This document shows, in pieces, positions 27,377 to 37,214 of a stretch of DNA of 64,000 nucleotides. The translations under genes and the position numbers were made by a program. Every line of letters begins with the position of its first letter. The first letter of the stretch is position 1. Origin of the DNA: Jezberella montanilacus (GTDB lineage Bacteria > Pseudomonadota > Gammaproteobacteria > Burkholderiales > Burkholderiaceae_B); NCBI RefSeq assembly GCF_003003055.1, contig NZ_PVTV01000002.1:27913-91912 (forward strand). Direction: 5' to 3'. The notes beneath the pieces are model-generated. The model ran no database searches, had not been told where the DNA came from, and saw only the letters and a program-made list of their open reading frames with translations.

Positions 27377-29463
27377 GCCGAAACCTTTTCAACAAGCAGA
27401 TTGCCAAGCGTATCGACCCGGGCTGAAAAGTTCGGTTCAAGCCAAACGGTCGTGTCTGCCTGTTCCAGAATTGCTGGGCCCTGGATCTTTGTACCAATGG
27501 GTAAATCCAGACGAGCGTAGCGCTTGGCATCCCACCATTGCCCTGCGTGATAAACGCGTTGTAACCCTAACGAGGCTGTACTACCTAAGCCTTTGGGGGC
27601 GAGAACTGCCAGATCAAATTTCGGTCTGACCCCGATTCGAGCGTAGCGCAAGTTCATCACGCGAATGACCAGACCGGTCAATACACGACCAAATGATGAG
27701 GCATAAGCTTTTTCGAAGGCTGTTTGGATATGCTCGCGCGTCAGATTGCCTGAATCGATCGTAACTTGCAGAGTATGTGTCTGCCCCATGTACAACATAT
27801 CGAGCGCAACGACTTCTTGGATGGCGTCAAACTTGACGCCAGCTGAGTCCAAGCGGGCCTGACAGGCCTTGGCTAATTCTGCTACGCGTTTTTGGAGTTG
27901 CACAAGATCCAGACTGTTCAGAGACTGATTGAGCGTCTGTACGGCATCGTGGCGCATATCAGCCATGACGCATCCAAGCGCCGAGGTGACACCGGGGTAG
28001 CGCGGTACGATGCCGGTTTTAACGCCAACCTCCCGCATCATGGCGCAGACATGCAGGGCACCGCCACCACCGAAAGGCATGTAGGCAAATTGACGAGGGT
28101 CGTGACCCTTCTCGATTGAAACAACTCGGATAGCACCCGCCATTTTGGCATTCGCGACGGTCAGAATTGCCTCGGCTGCGGCCAGTACACCCAAGCCAAG
28201 TGGTTCGGCCAGATGGAGACGAATCGCTTCTTCGGCGGCGGTTGCGTTGAGCGCTTTGAGCAGACCACCGCCCAAAGGACGATCAGCGGCGATCCGACCC
28301 AGCACCACATTCGCGTCGGTGACGGTCGGCCTTGTGTTACCCCGGTCATAACAGACAGGGCCAGGGATACTCCCGGCAGATTCAGGACCCACTTGCAACA
28401 TACCGCTGGCGTCAACCGAGGCGATCGAGCCACCCCCTGCACCAATCGTTTCAATCTGAATCATCGGTGATCGGACCACTAAACCGAAATCGATCGATGT
28501 TTGGGCAGCAAGCGAGGCTTCACCATTTGCGACGAGTGATACATCAAACGAGGTGCCACCCATGTCGCCTGTGATCACATTTGGATAGCCTGATGCACGA
28601 GCCACTGCAGCACAAGCGATGACACCTGCGGCGGGGCCAGACAGCGCAGTGCGTACGGGGATATCGCATGCGGTTTCGCGCGACATCACGCCGCCATTAC
28701 TTTGCACAATGAGCAACTCACCGCTGAAACCGTGTGCCCGCAAATCGTCCTCCAGACGAGCAAGGTAACTACCGACGACAGGTTGGAGAGCCGCATTGAG
28801 GGTTGCAGTCGAACATCGTTCGAACTCGCGTATTTCCGGCAATACCTCACTAGCCGATGTGACATAAGGATTTGGCCAAAGCTCACGCACGAGGGCAACT
28901 GCCTGTTGCTCGTTGACGGGATTAGCGTAAGCGTTGATAAAAAATACACAAACCGCTTCGCACCCTGCATCAAGTAACGCCTGTGTTTGGGCGCGAACCT
29001 GGGTCAGGTCGACTGCGGTGTGCAAGCTGCCATCGGCCAGCACGCGTTCATCAACCTCAAGCCGCAAGTCACGCGATACGACTGGGGTGAAGCTACCCCT
29101 TAAGCCCCAAGTTTGGGGACGATCGCGACGGCGCATCTCTAGCACGTCACGAAATCCGCGGGTAGTGATGATGCCTGTTCGGGCAACCTTGCGCTCAAGC
29201 AGCGCGTTAGTTCCAACAGTCGTGCCGTGAACAATCGTAGCCAGAGTGGCCGCAATACCATTGGGGCTCTCAGGGGTGGTTGGGTTTTCACTGACTCGCG
29301 CAACACCGTTCATGAAGCCGCGTGCTTCCTCGCCACGAGTCGAAGGAACCTTGATAATCCGGGCTGAGCCATCGTGTTCGTCCAGCACGAACAGATCGGT
29401 GAAGGTGCCGCCGACATCCACACCGACAACCAGGTGGGGTTTTATGGTGTTTTGCTCACTCAT
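27373..29463 (-). CDS. hyuA: Hydantoinase/oxoprolinase family subunit A
   Basis: Protein of 696 residues with the ASKHA-type ATP-binding signature near the N terminus (VVGVDVGGTFTDLFVLD) and a second DMGGTSFDVSL motif. Family members use ATP to open cyclic amides (5-oxoproline, N-methylhydantoin) or to carboxylate ketones, with subunit B. Its start overlaps the hyuB stop by four bases. Together with the Liv importer it suggests uptake and ATP-driven ring opening of a cyclic amide; the exact substrate is unknown. Confidence 0.9.
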   Translation of the reverse strand: MSEQNTIKPHLVVGVDVGGTFTDLFVLDEHDGSARIIKVPSTRGEEARGFMNGVARVSENPTTPESPNGIAATLATIVHGTTVGTNALLERKVARTGIITTRGFRDVLEMRRRDRPQTWGLRGSFTPVVSRDLRLEVDERVLADGSLHTAVDLTQVRAQTQALLDAGCEAVCVFFINAYANPVNEQQAVALVRELWPNPYVTSASEVLPEIREFERCSTATLNAALQPVVGSYLARLEDDLRAHGFSGELLIVQSNGGVMSRETACDIPVRTALSGPAAGVIACAAVARASGYPNVITGDMGGTSFDVSLVANGEASLAAQTSIDFGLVVRSPMIQIETIGAGGGSIASVDASGMLQVGPESAGSIPGPVCYDRGNTRPTVTDANVVLGRIAADRPLGGGLLKALNATAAEEAIRLHLAEPLGLGVLAAAEAILTVANAKMAGAIRVVSIEKGHDPRQFAYMPFGGGGALHVCAMMREVGVKTGIVPRYPGVTSALGCVMADMRHDAVQTLNQSLNSLDLVQLQKRVAELAKACQARLDSAGVKFDAIQEVVALDMLYMGQTHTLQVTIDSGNLTREHIQTAFEKAYASSFGRVLTGLVIRVMNLRYARIGVRPKFDLAVLAPKGLGSTASLGLQRVYHAGQWWDAKRYARLDLPIGTKIQGPAILEQADTTVWLEPNFSARVDTLGNLLVEKVSA

Positions 29464-31169
29464 GCCTGCGCCTTTGTTGAATGAGTTGAATCAAGGCTGA
29501 CATAGCCTAAGTCCTGATCTGTCTGCCGGGCAGCGCTACTGCGATCGGCCGCGTGTCCCCAGCCACCGCCACCAGGGGTTTCTAGTCTTACCCTTTCGCC
29601 TTTCTTTAACTTGATGCCAAGCATTTTCGAGACCATAGGCGGCTTGCACCATTGACCGTCTTGTTCATAGGAAAAGACATTTGGCAAGGCATTACCACCG
29701 CCTGCAATCCCTTTGGGCGAAGCTTTGCCGCGCTCGCCAAAGATGAAGGCCTCGGCTTGATCTTCGAGTAATTCGATTTCGTAAATAGCACCCAGGCCAC
29801 CACGATTGGTTCCGTCCCCACCTGAATTGGGCCTTAAGGCCCATTGAGTAAAACGCACCGGGTAGGCCGCCTCAAGGATCTCAAGCGGAGGAATGGTGGC
29901 AGTAGAGATCGGCGCGTTACCGTGGCTAAGCCCATCGCTGCCACTATGGCCGCCATGACCACCGCCAAAGAAACTGAACATGACCCAGCGCTGCCCCTTG
30001 CGCGCCGCGTCAGTTCGATGTCCTGCAATCGATAGCGCGTTGATGGTGCCGTAGGCTTGAGCCACCGCGCGATTAGGATCCGCTTGTGCCGTCGCACTAA
30101 AGATCACGTCAATCATGCGCAGAATGGTTTCGGTGTAACCACCCACTGGGCAGGGACGAGCGGCCGTGATCACGAGCCCTTCTGGCATCACGACGTTGAC
30201 CGCATCCAACACACCAGCGTTAGCCGGCACATCAGGGAAAACATGTTTCAACGCCACGTAGCACGCAGCAACCGCGGTCGCGCGGGAAATGTTGACGGGG
30301 CCCGCACACTGCGGTGACGTGCGTGAGAAATCAAGCGTCATCCGATCACCTCGAATCGTCATGTCGAGCGCGATAGTGAGTAGTTCGTCTTTCACCCCAT
30401 CGTTATCAAGCAAATCGTCAAAGCTATAGCAACCGTCGGGTAGGTCTTGGATATGAGCCCGCATGAGAATAAGCGCTCGTTTACGTAACTCTCCCATCGC
30501 CTGCAACACTGTGCTGTCACCATACTCATCGAGCAAGCCGTCCAGACGTTTAGCCCCAAGTTCAAGCGCTGCGAGTTGCCCGTTCAAATCGCCCCACAGG
30601 CTGTCTGGTAAGCGGGTGTTGGCACGCAAGATCGCTAGCACGTCCTCATCCAACTGGCCTTGCCTGATGATACGAACTGGAGGAATTTGTACGGCTTCTT
30701 GCCAGCACTCGGTGGCGGCTGGGTTGTAGTTGCCCGGCACCGCGCCACCCACGTCATGCCAGTGCGCGGCCGAGGCGAGATAGCAGAACAATTTGCCTTC
30801 GCGAAAAAAAGGCCGTACCAACTTGAAATCGTTGGCGTGCGTACCACCTTCGTATGGATCATTAAACAGCCAGGTGTCGCCATCAACCATGCCTCCCCTT
30901 TCTTCGGCGATTCTTGCTGCAGCACGCACGGCAAAGGCCATGGCCCCCACGAATACCGGCAGACCTGATTTGCCCTGAACGAGCGTGTCACCACTGCGTG
31001 CATCATAAAGGCCGTGACAGGCGTCGTGTGCTTCGGCAATGATGGGATTGAAGGCGCTGCGATAAAGCGTTGCATCCATCTCATCGGCGATTTGTTCTAA
31101 CCGACCTTTCAGTACGGCGAGTGTGACGGGATCCAGCGATACCGTATCGGTCTGTTGCTTCGTAGTCAT
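29460..31169 (-). CDS. hyuB: Hydantoinase/oxoprolinase family subunit B
   Basis: Protein of 569 residues. Typical HyuB features are LSPVTLAVLKGRLEQIADEM-like opening residues (here DPVTLAVLKGRLEQIADEM), NDPYEGGTHANDF, and the C-terminal glycine-rich PNSGGDGTNRGGLG and ETPGGGGWG segments. It works as a complex with HyuA. It begins two bases after livF, binding the enzyme and importer genes into one transcript. Confidence 0.92.
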   Translation of the reverse strand: MTTKQQTDTVSLDPVTLAVLKGRLEQIADEMDATLYRSAFNPIIAEAHDACHGLYDARSGDTLVQGKSGLPVFVGAMAFAVRAAARIAEERGGMVDGDTWLFNDPYEGGTHANDFKLVRPFFREGKLFCYLASAAHWHDVGGAVPGNYNPAATECWQEAVQIPPVRIIRQGQLDEDVLAILRANTRLPDSLWGDLNGQLAALELGAKRLDGLLDEYGDSTVLQAMGELRKRALILMRAHIQDLPDGCYSFDDLLDNDGVKDELLTIALDMTIRGDRMTLDFSRTSPQCAGPVNISRATAVAACYVALKHVFPDVPANAGVLDAVNVVMPEGLVITAARPCPVGGYTETILRMIDVIFSATAQADPNRAVAQAYGTINALSIAGHRTDAARKGQRWVMFSFFGGGHGGHSGSDGLSHGNAPISTATIPPLEILEAAYPVRFTQWALRPNSGGDGTNRGGLGAIYEIELLEDQAEAFIFGERGKASPKGIAGGGNALPNVFSYEQDGQWCKPPMVSKMLGIKLKKGERVRLETPGGGGWGHAADRSSAARQTDQDLGYVSLDSTHSTKAQA

Positions 31170-31171
31170 CG

Positions 31172-31882
31172 TTAAACGCCTAAATATGCTTGGCGTAGCG
31201 AGTCGCTAGCCAATAATTCTGTTGGTGTGCCACTGAAACGGATGCTACCGTTTTCCATGACGTAGGCCCGGTCGGCAATCTCAAGAGACTGGCCGACATT
31301 TTGTTCGACTAATAAGATGGCGAGACCTTCTCGCCTGAGTTTCGCAATCAGGGTGAACATTTCTTCGACAAGTAAAGGTGACAAGCCCAGCGATGGTTCA
31401 TCAAGAATCAATAATTTGGGCTCTGCCATCATGCCGCGGCCGATAGCAAGCATTTGCTGCTCTCCGCCGCTCATGGTGCCGGCCAACTGAGTTTGTCGCT
31501 CACGCAAGCGAGGGAAGGTATCGAATACTTTATCGAGATTGCTTGCGCGACGAGTGCGGGCGCGAGTAAAGGCGCCTAGTTCGAGGTTTTCTCGCACGTT
31601 GAGATTGGGGAAAACCTTGCGCCCCTCAGGGACTTGAATCAAGCCCGATTGCACAACCTGCCGGTAATGAATATTGGTCATGTCTTGACCGTCGAACATG
31701 ATTCGCCCAGACCAAGCGCGGACAAGACCCGACATAACAGAGTTGAGCGTTGTCTTGCCGGCCCCATTGCTGCCTAATAGGGCAACGAGCTCCCCTTTGT
31801 TCACGCATAGATCGACCTTGCGCAGAATCTCTACCTCACCGTAACCAGCTCGAATACCGTCAATGACAAGGAGCTCGGTCAT
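31172..31882 (-). CDS. livF: Liv-type ABC transporter ATP-binding protein LivF (system 1)
   Basis: ATPase of 236 residues with Walker A GSNGAGKT, signature MSGGEQQMLAIGRGM and Walker B LILDEPSLGLSP. VEQN occupies the H-loop, as is usual in LivF. It overlaps the livG stop by four bases. It energises import by the upstream permeases. Confidence 0.93.
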   Translation of the reverse strand: MTELLVIDGIRAGYGEVEILRKVDLCVNKGELVALLGSNGAGKTTLNSVMSGLVRAWSGRIMFDGQDMTNIHYRQVVQSGLIQVPEGRKVFPNLNVRENLELGAFTRARTRRASNLDKVFDTFPRLRERQTQLAGTMSGGEQQMLAIGRGMMAEPKLLILDEPSLGLSPLLVEEMFTLIAKLRREGLAILLVEQNVGQSLEIADRAYVMENGSIRFSGTPTELLASDSLRQAYLGV

Positions 31883-32631
31883 ACGCTGTCCTGTTTGGCT
31901 TTTCGCAGTCGTGCCGCTGTGCCTTGACCCAGGTATGCCTCGATTACCTGTGGATCTTGCGTGACGGACTCGGGAGATCCCTCGGCAATCAGTTGGCCTT
32001 GGGCAAGGACCCAGACATGTTGCGCGAGATTCATGACGGCTTGCATGACATGTTCGATTAACAGAACCGTCACACCACTCTCGGCGATACCTCTAACAAC
32101 TGGCAACATGTCTTGGATTTCTTGCGGATTCAGTCCAGCCAAAACCTCGTCAAGGAGCAGTAATTTTGGTTGCGTAGCAAGCGCGCGGGCGAGTTCAAGC
32201 CGCTTACGCCCAGCGACCGTTAAATCTTTGGCGGGCTTGTCGAGTTGAGAGGCCAGACCAACTCGTTCTGCCACGGTTTCAGCAGCGTGCAGGGCGTCGA
32301 CGCGTCTGGCGTGTTGGAGATGCGCCCCAACTGCAATGTTTTCTCTGACTGTTTGTGCGGCGAAAGGCTGAACAATCTGGAAGGTTCTCGTTAAACCAAG
32401 TTTGGCACTGAGATGGGGTGCTTGACCAGTGATATCTTTACCATCAAATATGACAGTGCCTGTGTCTGGGGTCGTGAAGCCTGATATCAGTGAAAATAAA
32501 GTCGTCTTACCTGCGCCGTTGGGACCGATCAAGGCGGTCAGACTACCTAGCGGGATACTCATGCTCACATCCTGAACTGCTTTAACTCCGCCAAAACTGC
32601 GCGATAGATGGCTAACGGTCAACAGGCTCAT
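31879..32631 (-). CDS. livG: Liv-type ABC transporter ATP-binding protein LivG (system 1)
   Basis: ATPase of 250 residues with Walker A GPNGAGKT and Walker B LLLDEVLAGLNPQE. It has the C-terminal LivG extension containing QDPQVIEAYLG. The usual signature is replaced by LTVAGRKRLELARAL, as is common in LivG. It overlaps livM and livF by four bases each. Confidence 0.93.
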   Translation of the reverse strand: MSLLTVSHLSRSFGGVKAVQDVSMSIPLGSLTALIGPNGAGKTTLFSLISGFTTPDTGTVIFDGKDITGQAPHLSAKLGLTRTFQIVQPFAAQTVRENIAVGAHLQHARRVDALHAAETVAERVGLASQLDKPAKDLTVAGRKRLELARALATQPKLLLLDEVLAGLNPQEIQDMLPVVRGIAESGVTVLLIEHVMQAVMNLAQHVWVLAQGQLIAEGSPESVTQDPQVIEAYLGQGTAARLRKAKQDSV

Positions 32632-33593
32632 GAGCTGTCCTTTTTGCTGCCAAAAAGCTTACGGCACGATTCGCCCAAGCCGCTAATGCCGCGTGGCAAA
32701 AACAGCATGATCAAAATCAGTACACAACCGTAGATCACCATATTGATGCCTGGTAATTGACCGAACATATTGCGAGTCACATCCCCAAGAATGCTGAGTA
32801 CCACAGCACCGAGCAATGGCCCCCAGAGCGTACCCATACCACCTACGATGGCACCCACTAAAGCTTCAACCGAAGTTGCCGGGCCGAAGGCGAGACCGGG
32901 ATCAATATAATGAAAGACTTGAACATAAAATGCGCCGCCCGCCGCCATCAAACCACCCGAAAGAATGGTCGCCCACAGTTTGACCTTGAATGGATCGACA
33001 CCAATGGCGCGCGCTGCATCTTCGTTATCACGAACAGCTTGCAGGTAAGCACCAAAGCGCGATTGACGCAACCAGGTCGTGGCAAGCAGAGCGATGGTAA
33101 CCAAACCCAGCATCAACCAAACGTATCCAGCTTTGTCAGTAAACTGCATGTTGGCTGCGGATTCTTTCAGTGGCAGCATCAAACCGACACCAGCGCCAGT
33201 AAACGGCACTGATAAAGCAATAATTCGAAATACTTCAGCAAAAGCTAAGGTAATCAACGCGAAGTAGGATCCTTTGAGTCCGTAGCGAAACGATACTGAA
33301 CCAATGAAACAGCCCACTGCGGCGCCTGACATCACCGCTAAGATCAGGGTGAGCCATGGATTTAAGCCCGCATGCACTTGCGCCATGGCCTGCACATAGG
33401 CCCCAGTCCCAAAAAACAGTGAATGCCCAAAAGAAAATTGTCCGCCATAGCCGCCGAGAATATTCCAGGCTTGCGCAAGGAGACAGGCGTAAAGTGACAT
33501 CATGACGAAGTTCAGCACCACACCCGAATGAGTCAAAAGGGGTACGAGCGCAATCAGCGCCGTGAACAGTGCGATAGCACGAAGGTCTCTCAT
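32628..33593 (-). CDS. livM: Liv-type ABC transporter permease LivM (system 1)
   Basis: Membrane protein of 321 residues with eight or more helices. Typical LivM landmarks are GGYGGQFSFGHSLFFGTGAY and RDNEDAARAIGVDPFKVKLWA (EAA-like loop). It pairs with LivH to form the channel and overlaps both neighbours by four bases. Confidence 0.93.
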   Translation of the reverse strand: MRDLRAIALFTALIALVPLLTHSGVVLNFVMMSLYACLLAQAWNILGGYGGQFSFGHSLFFGTGAYVQAMAQVHAGLNPWLTLILAVMSGAAVGCFIGSVSFRYGLKGSYFALITLAFAEVFRIIALSVPFTGAGVGLMLPLKESAANMQFTDKAGYVWLMLGLVTIALLATTWLRQSRFGAYLQAVRDNEDAARAIGVDPFKVKLWATILSGGLMAAGGAFYVQVFHYIDPGLAFGPATSVEALVGAIVGGMGTLWGPLLGAVVLSILGDVTRNMFGQLPGINMVIYGCVLILIMLFLPRGISGLGESCRKLFGSKKDSS

Positions 33594-34462
33594 GCTCGAG
33601 CTCCGAATAAACCCTGAGGACGAAAGAGCAGCACAGCGATAAAGATCACAAAGATGCCAACTTGACCGAGAGATTCGCCAAGATACAAACCACCAATTGA
33701 TTCAACCACCCCGATCAGGAGCCCCCCTAGCAGAGCCCCCATGAAACTGCCCATCCCACCGAGTACGACAATGGTGAAAGCGATCAAGACGAAGCCGTTC
33801 CCGACCAAGGGATTAACGTAATAGGCGGGCAACAAAAAACAGGCTGCCGCACCCAGGCAGGCTAAACCAATCCCAAACGACATGGCGTAAACGTGATCAA
33901 CGTCTATGCCCATCAAACGGGCACCGTGCTTTTCTTTCGCCACAGCTCTGATGGCCCGACCTAAATCTGTGTAACGCATAATTGCCAGGAGAACGCCGGA
34001 TACTGCCAAGGCACCTGCAAAGGCCACCATTTTTGGTAGGGCGATCATCGCTGGGCCGATCGTAACGGTTGCCAGCGTGTATGAAGTGTCGATACTGCGA
34101 GTATCAGATTTGAAAAACAATAGCGCTAGATTTTCGAGCACGATTGAAATCCCGAGCGTGACCAGCAAAATGTTCTCGTCTTTGCCATGACTTGCTCGGT
34201 TAATGATCCCTCGCTGCAAAAAATAACCCAAAGCAAACATCGCCGTGACAACAATTGGCAGCGCTGCATAAGGATCAATGCCCAACTGTTCTTTTAAGAA
34301 GTACACGCCATAGAGCGCCACCATCAACGACGCACCGTGTGCGAAGTTGATGATGTGGAGCACACCGTAAATCAACGTGAGCCCCAGAGCAATCAGAGCG
34401 TAGACAGCCCCGGTGGTGATGCCGTTTAAGACAGACGTGAATAGAATCGATAAATCAAACAT
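33590..34462 (-). CDS. livH: Liv-type ABC transporter permease LivH (system 1)
   Basis: Membrane protein of 290 residues with the LivH landmarks GLTLIYGVLHIINFAHGA and AIRAVAKEKHGARLMGIDVD. It starts 21 bases after the binding-protein gene. Confidence 0.93.
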   Translation of the reverse strand: MFDLSILFTSVLNGITTGAVYALIALGLTLIYGVLHIINFAHGASLMVALYGVYFLKEQLGIDPYAALPIVVTAMFALGYFLQRGIINRASHGKDENILLVTLGISIVLENLALLFFKSDTRSIDTSYTLATVTIGPAMIALPKMVAFAGALAVSGVLLAIMRYTDLGRAIRAVAKEKHGARLMGIDVDHVYAMSFGIGLACLGAAACFLLPAYYVNPLVGNGFVLIAFTIVVLGGMGSFMGALLGGLLIGVVESIGGLYLGESLGQVGIFVIFIAVLLFRPQGLFGARA

Positions 34463-34483
34463 ACATCAGCGTTGCGTCTACCC

Positions 34484-35686
34484 TTAAGCCTTCATCGGGA
34501 ACATGGGCTCAACTTCACGATAGTCACTTGGTACGATCACTTTGATGTCACCTTTGACCACTTGAGTCATCAACGGTTGTGCGCCCAAGTTCTGACCGTC
34601 GACAAACTTTGTTGCGCCGTAGGGCATGAAGTGATTGGCAAAGGTGCTGGTAGCGAGCGCCTCAGTGATGGCTGCGCGATCTGTCGATTTGGCGCGTGTG
34701 ATTGCATCTGCCAGCAGCATCATGGCTGTGTATGACATGAACAACTCATAACTGAAGAACAAGCCCTTAGCGTCGACACGTTTCTTCAGGGCAAGTGCTT
34801 GCTTGTCTTGTGGATTGAACCAATGATTACAGTCAATAATGCCATTGGCCGCATCGGGAAACTCTTTCACAAACTTGTAGCTTGATGCAGCACCGCCCAG
34901 GACAGAGTAAATTGCTTTGGGCGCCACTTTTTGTTGTTGCATCGTGCGAAGCAGCAAAGCGTATTCATTGTAGTAATTAGCTGGAATAACAATATCAGGA
35001 TTGATCTGTTTCATGCGCAAAACGATATTGTTGAAGTCGCGAGTGGGGTTGGCGTGTTTGATCACGTCTTTCACTTCAAAACCGTAGCCCGGTAGTTCGC
35101 TCGCTAACAAATTTGCTGTGCCGGTGCCAAACAGTGACTCTTCATGGATAATCATGACGGTCTTGGCTGGTTTGCCAGCGATTGTGTTGAGCACGTTCAA
35201 GTTCGAGATACCGACTTGCGTGCATTTTTTATAGCCAGGTCCGAAGCGGAAAGTATTTTTCAAACCGCGTTCGACGATCTGATCCGCCACCCCGACGTCG
35301 ACGACGTGCGGCAAATTATATTTAGCGGCTGCTTGGGTGGTAGCCAGACAGATTGCCGACGCGTACGCACCGACAATGGCGCTTGCACCCGCTTCGTTTA
35401 CTTTTTCAACTTCGGCAATACCACCTTGTGGCGTGGACTGGGCGTCGCCCAGCAAGGCCTCGATTTTTGCCCCGCCCAAAGATTTAATCCCACCTGCTTT
35501 GTTGAGGTCGTCGATCGCCATTATGACGCCTTCGCGGCATTGCTGACCCGAATACGCCAGAGCCCCTGTGACCGGGTGTATAACACCGATTTTCACTGTG
35601 TTTTGTTGAGCTCGCCCAAGAAGTGGGAAAGCTAAACTAGAAGCTGCTACGGCCGACTGGCCGATAAACTGACGACGTGAAGTCAT
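34484..35686 (-). CDS. Liv-type ABC transporter substrate-binding protein (system 1)
   Basis: Periplasmic type I binding protein of 400 residues. The start is ATG 35686, with a GGAG ribosome site and a twin-arginine signal (SRRQFIGQSAVAASSLAFP). An extension to 35755 is in frame but would bury the signal. The fold resembles AmiC/urea/branched-chain amino acid receptors (GVIHPVTGALAYSGQQ). First gene of the operon with the Hyu enzymes, so the ligand may be a cyclic amide or hydantoin rather than leucine. Confidence 0.88.
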   Translation of the reverse strand: MTSRRQFIGQSAVAASSLAFPLLGRAQQNTVKIGVIHPVTGALAYSGQQCREGVIMAIDDLNKAGGIKSLGGAKIEALLGDAQSTPQGGIAEVEKVNEAGASAIVGAYASAICLATTQAAAKYNLPHVVDVGVADQIVERGLKNTFRFGPGYKKCTQVGISNLNVLNTIAGKPAKTVMIIHEESLFGTGTANLLASELPGYGFEVKDVIKHANPTRDFNNIVLRMKQINPDIVIPANYYNEYALLLRTMQQQKVAPKAIYSVLGGAASSYKFVKEFPDAANGIIDCNHWFNPQDKQALALKKRVDAKGLFFSYELFMSYTAMMLLADAITRAKSTDRAAITEALATSTFANHFMPYGATKFVDGQNLGAQPLMTQVVKGDIKVIVPSDYREVEPMFPMKA

Positions 35687-35781
35687 GGGGTTCTCCGGTG
35701 AGGAAATCGATGAGATGCTACCCACAACATGTGAGTACGCGAGACTAGGCACCATAGCCCAGAATACTATCAGGATTTTTA

Positions 35782-36246
35782 CTATTTCTCTTCTGAATTT
35801 TTCGTCTGCGGCTTACCGTTCTTCCAATCGCCAAAGAACTTGCGTCCGCTCCCCATCGTTAGCGTCCCCCGGCCATCAGGCAGTCCATTTTTAAATTCTC
35901 CCACGTATTTAGTTCCGTCTGGCCAGGTCATCGAGCCCTCACCCGTCGGTTCGCCATTGAAAAACCCCCCTGTGTATTGTCTGCCACCAGGGTAGGTGTA
36001 GGTGCCTTTTCCGTTGGGTCGGCCGCGCAACCATTCGCCAGAGTATTGGCCGCCGTCTGCTTTGCGCAAGGTGCCCGGGCCGTTCGGTTTGCCACTTTTC
36101 CACATCCCATCGTAGCTTGAGCCGTCGGGGTAGTTAGATTTCCCTGCGCACAGATCCCAACTGCTCGGCGAGCCTGTGCATGGTCTGGGTTCGGCCCAGG
36201 CAGCCGTTTGGACGAGGAGAAGTGTGACGAGAAGTAGGGCTTTCAT
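35782..36246 (-). CDS. Secreted MORN-repeat protein
   Basis: Protein of 154 residues from ATG 36246, with a Sec signal peptide (MKALLLVTLLLVQTAAWA). It has about five MORN repeats with a 23-residue period, each with the Y-x-G-x-W/F and P-x-G-x-G-T pattern. Two Cys near the mature N terminus (CTGSPSSWDLC) may form a disulfide. In-frame GTG 36261 would add five residues. Secreted MORN proteins are thought to act as envelope scaffolds; nothing more specific can be said. It lies between the two Liv systems but appears to be its own unit. Confidence 0.85.
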   Translation of the reverse strand: MKALLLVTLLLVQTAAWAEPRPCTGSPSSWDLCAGKSNYPDGSSYDGMWKSGKPNGPGTLRKADGGQYSGEWLRGRPNGKGTYTYPGGRQYTGGFFNGEPTGEGSMTWPDGTKYVGEFKNGLPDGRGTLTMGSGRKFFGDWKNGKPQTKNSEEK

Positions 36247-36306
36247 TGTCACTTTATACACGAGCCAAATGGTTGGGCGATGTTTATTTCGATCAATGCA
36301 AAATCG

Positions 36307-37209
36307 TTACGCTTTGACGTGTTCGTATATTGCACCAGGTGTTGTGAACCAGATCTGGCCTTTGTCCCTATAGGAAACAATATGTCGAAGGGCGCGGCGC
36401 AGATGCACCAAGCGATACGGTTGCCCGACTAAATAAGGGTGTAGGGCAATACCCATCACAAGTGGTTGCTGCTCGGCTTGCCTCAGCATCTCATCGAAAT
36501 TGTCGATCATCATTTGAGCGAACGCTTGCATGTCCATCTGACGACCGACGAGCATGGGTATGTCGTTAATCTCTTGCGGATAGGGAATCGACCACAACGC
36601 TTTGCCGGTTCGCGTACGCATGGGTCCAGGTTGATCGTCGTGACACCAATTCAAGTTGTATTCGTATCCTGCTTCGGCGAGCAAGTCTGGCGTCAAGTTG
36701 CTTTCCGATATCCAGGGTGATAACCAGCCCTTTGGAATTTGACCGGTTTTTTCGGTGATCAGGCGTCGACAGGCAGTCAGCAGGGCGAATTCTTCTTGCT
36801 CGCTCATTTGACCTTGCCGGACCGCATTGGTATGCCCATGTCCGACGATTTCGTCGCCCCTTTTTACGAGAGCATCGATTAACTCAGGACAATGATCGAA
36901 TAACGCGGTGTTGATCAGGGCACCGGTAGGTATCTTCAGTTCGTCAAAGAGCTGAAGACAGCGCCAAGCACCTACTCTGTTGCCATATTCCCGCCAACTG
37001 TAGTTCAGGACATCTGGCTGTGGCGAAGCAGGGCCCAGATTCGCACCAAGGCCACCACCAAAGTCGAAATGCTCAACGTTAAAGCCAATGTACACGGCCA
37101 GCCCTGTGTTGTTTGGCCAACGATAAGCAGCGCGGTCAGTAATTGCCTGATAGGTGAAACGATGATGGTCGGTCAATTGACCCAGTGGGTTGTTTTCGTG
37201 AGTGTTCAA
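36307..37209 (-). CDS. Polysaccharide deacetylase-fold hydrolase (copy 1)
   Basis: NodB-fold protein of 300 residues without a signal peptide. In place of the usual TFDD metal motif it has NVEHF (residues 44-48), and the second motif reads GHGHTN (123-128) instead of HxxxxH. This resembles the PuuE-allantoinase branch more than sugar deacetylases. It is the last gene of the second Liv operon, five bases after the triple-fusion gene, so it probably hydrolyses the imported compound, perhaps an amide or ureide. Paralogue at 60644-61555. Confidence 0.8.
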   Translation of the reverse strand: MNTHENNPLGQLTDHHRFTYQAITDRAAYRWPNNTGLAVYIGFNVEHFDFGGGLGANLGPASPQPDVLNYSWREYGNRVGAWRCLQLFDELKIPTGALINTALFDHCPELIDALVKRGDEIVGHGHTNAVRQGQMSEQEEFALLTACRRLITEKTGQIPKGWLSPWISESNLTPDLLAEAGYEYNLNWCHDDQPGPMRTRTGKALWSIPYPQEINDIPMLVGRQMDMQAFAQMMIDNFDEMLRQAEQQPLVMGIALHPYLVGQPYRLVHLRRALRHIVSYRDKGQIWFTTPGAIYEHVKA

Positions 37210-37214
37210 GTTCG

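Noticed and set aside
29460..31169. Acetone or acetophenone carboxylase instead of hydantoinase/oxoprolinase
   Set aside because: Same superfamily, but no third small subunit is present and the importer and isochorismatase-fold neighbours fit amide chemistry better. It is not fully excluded.
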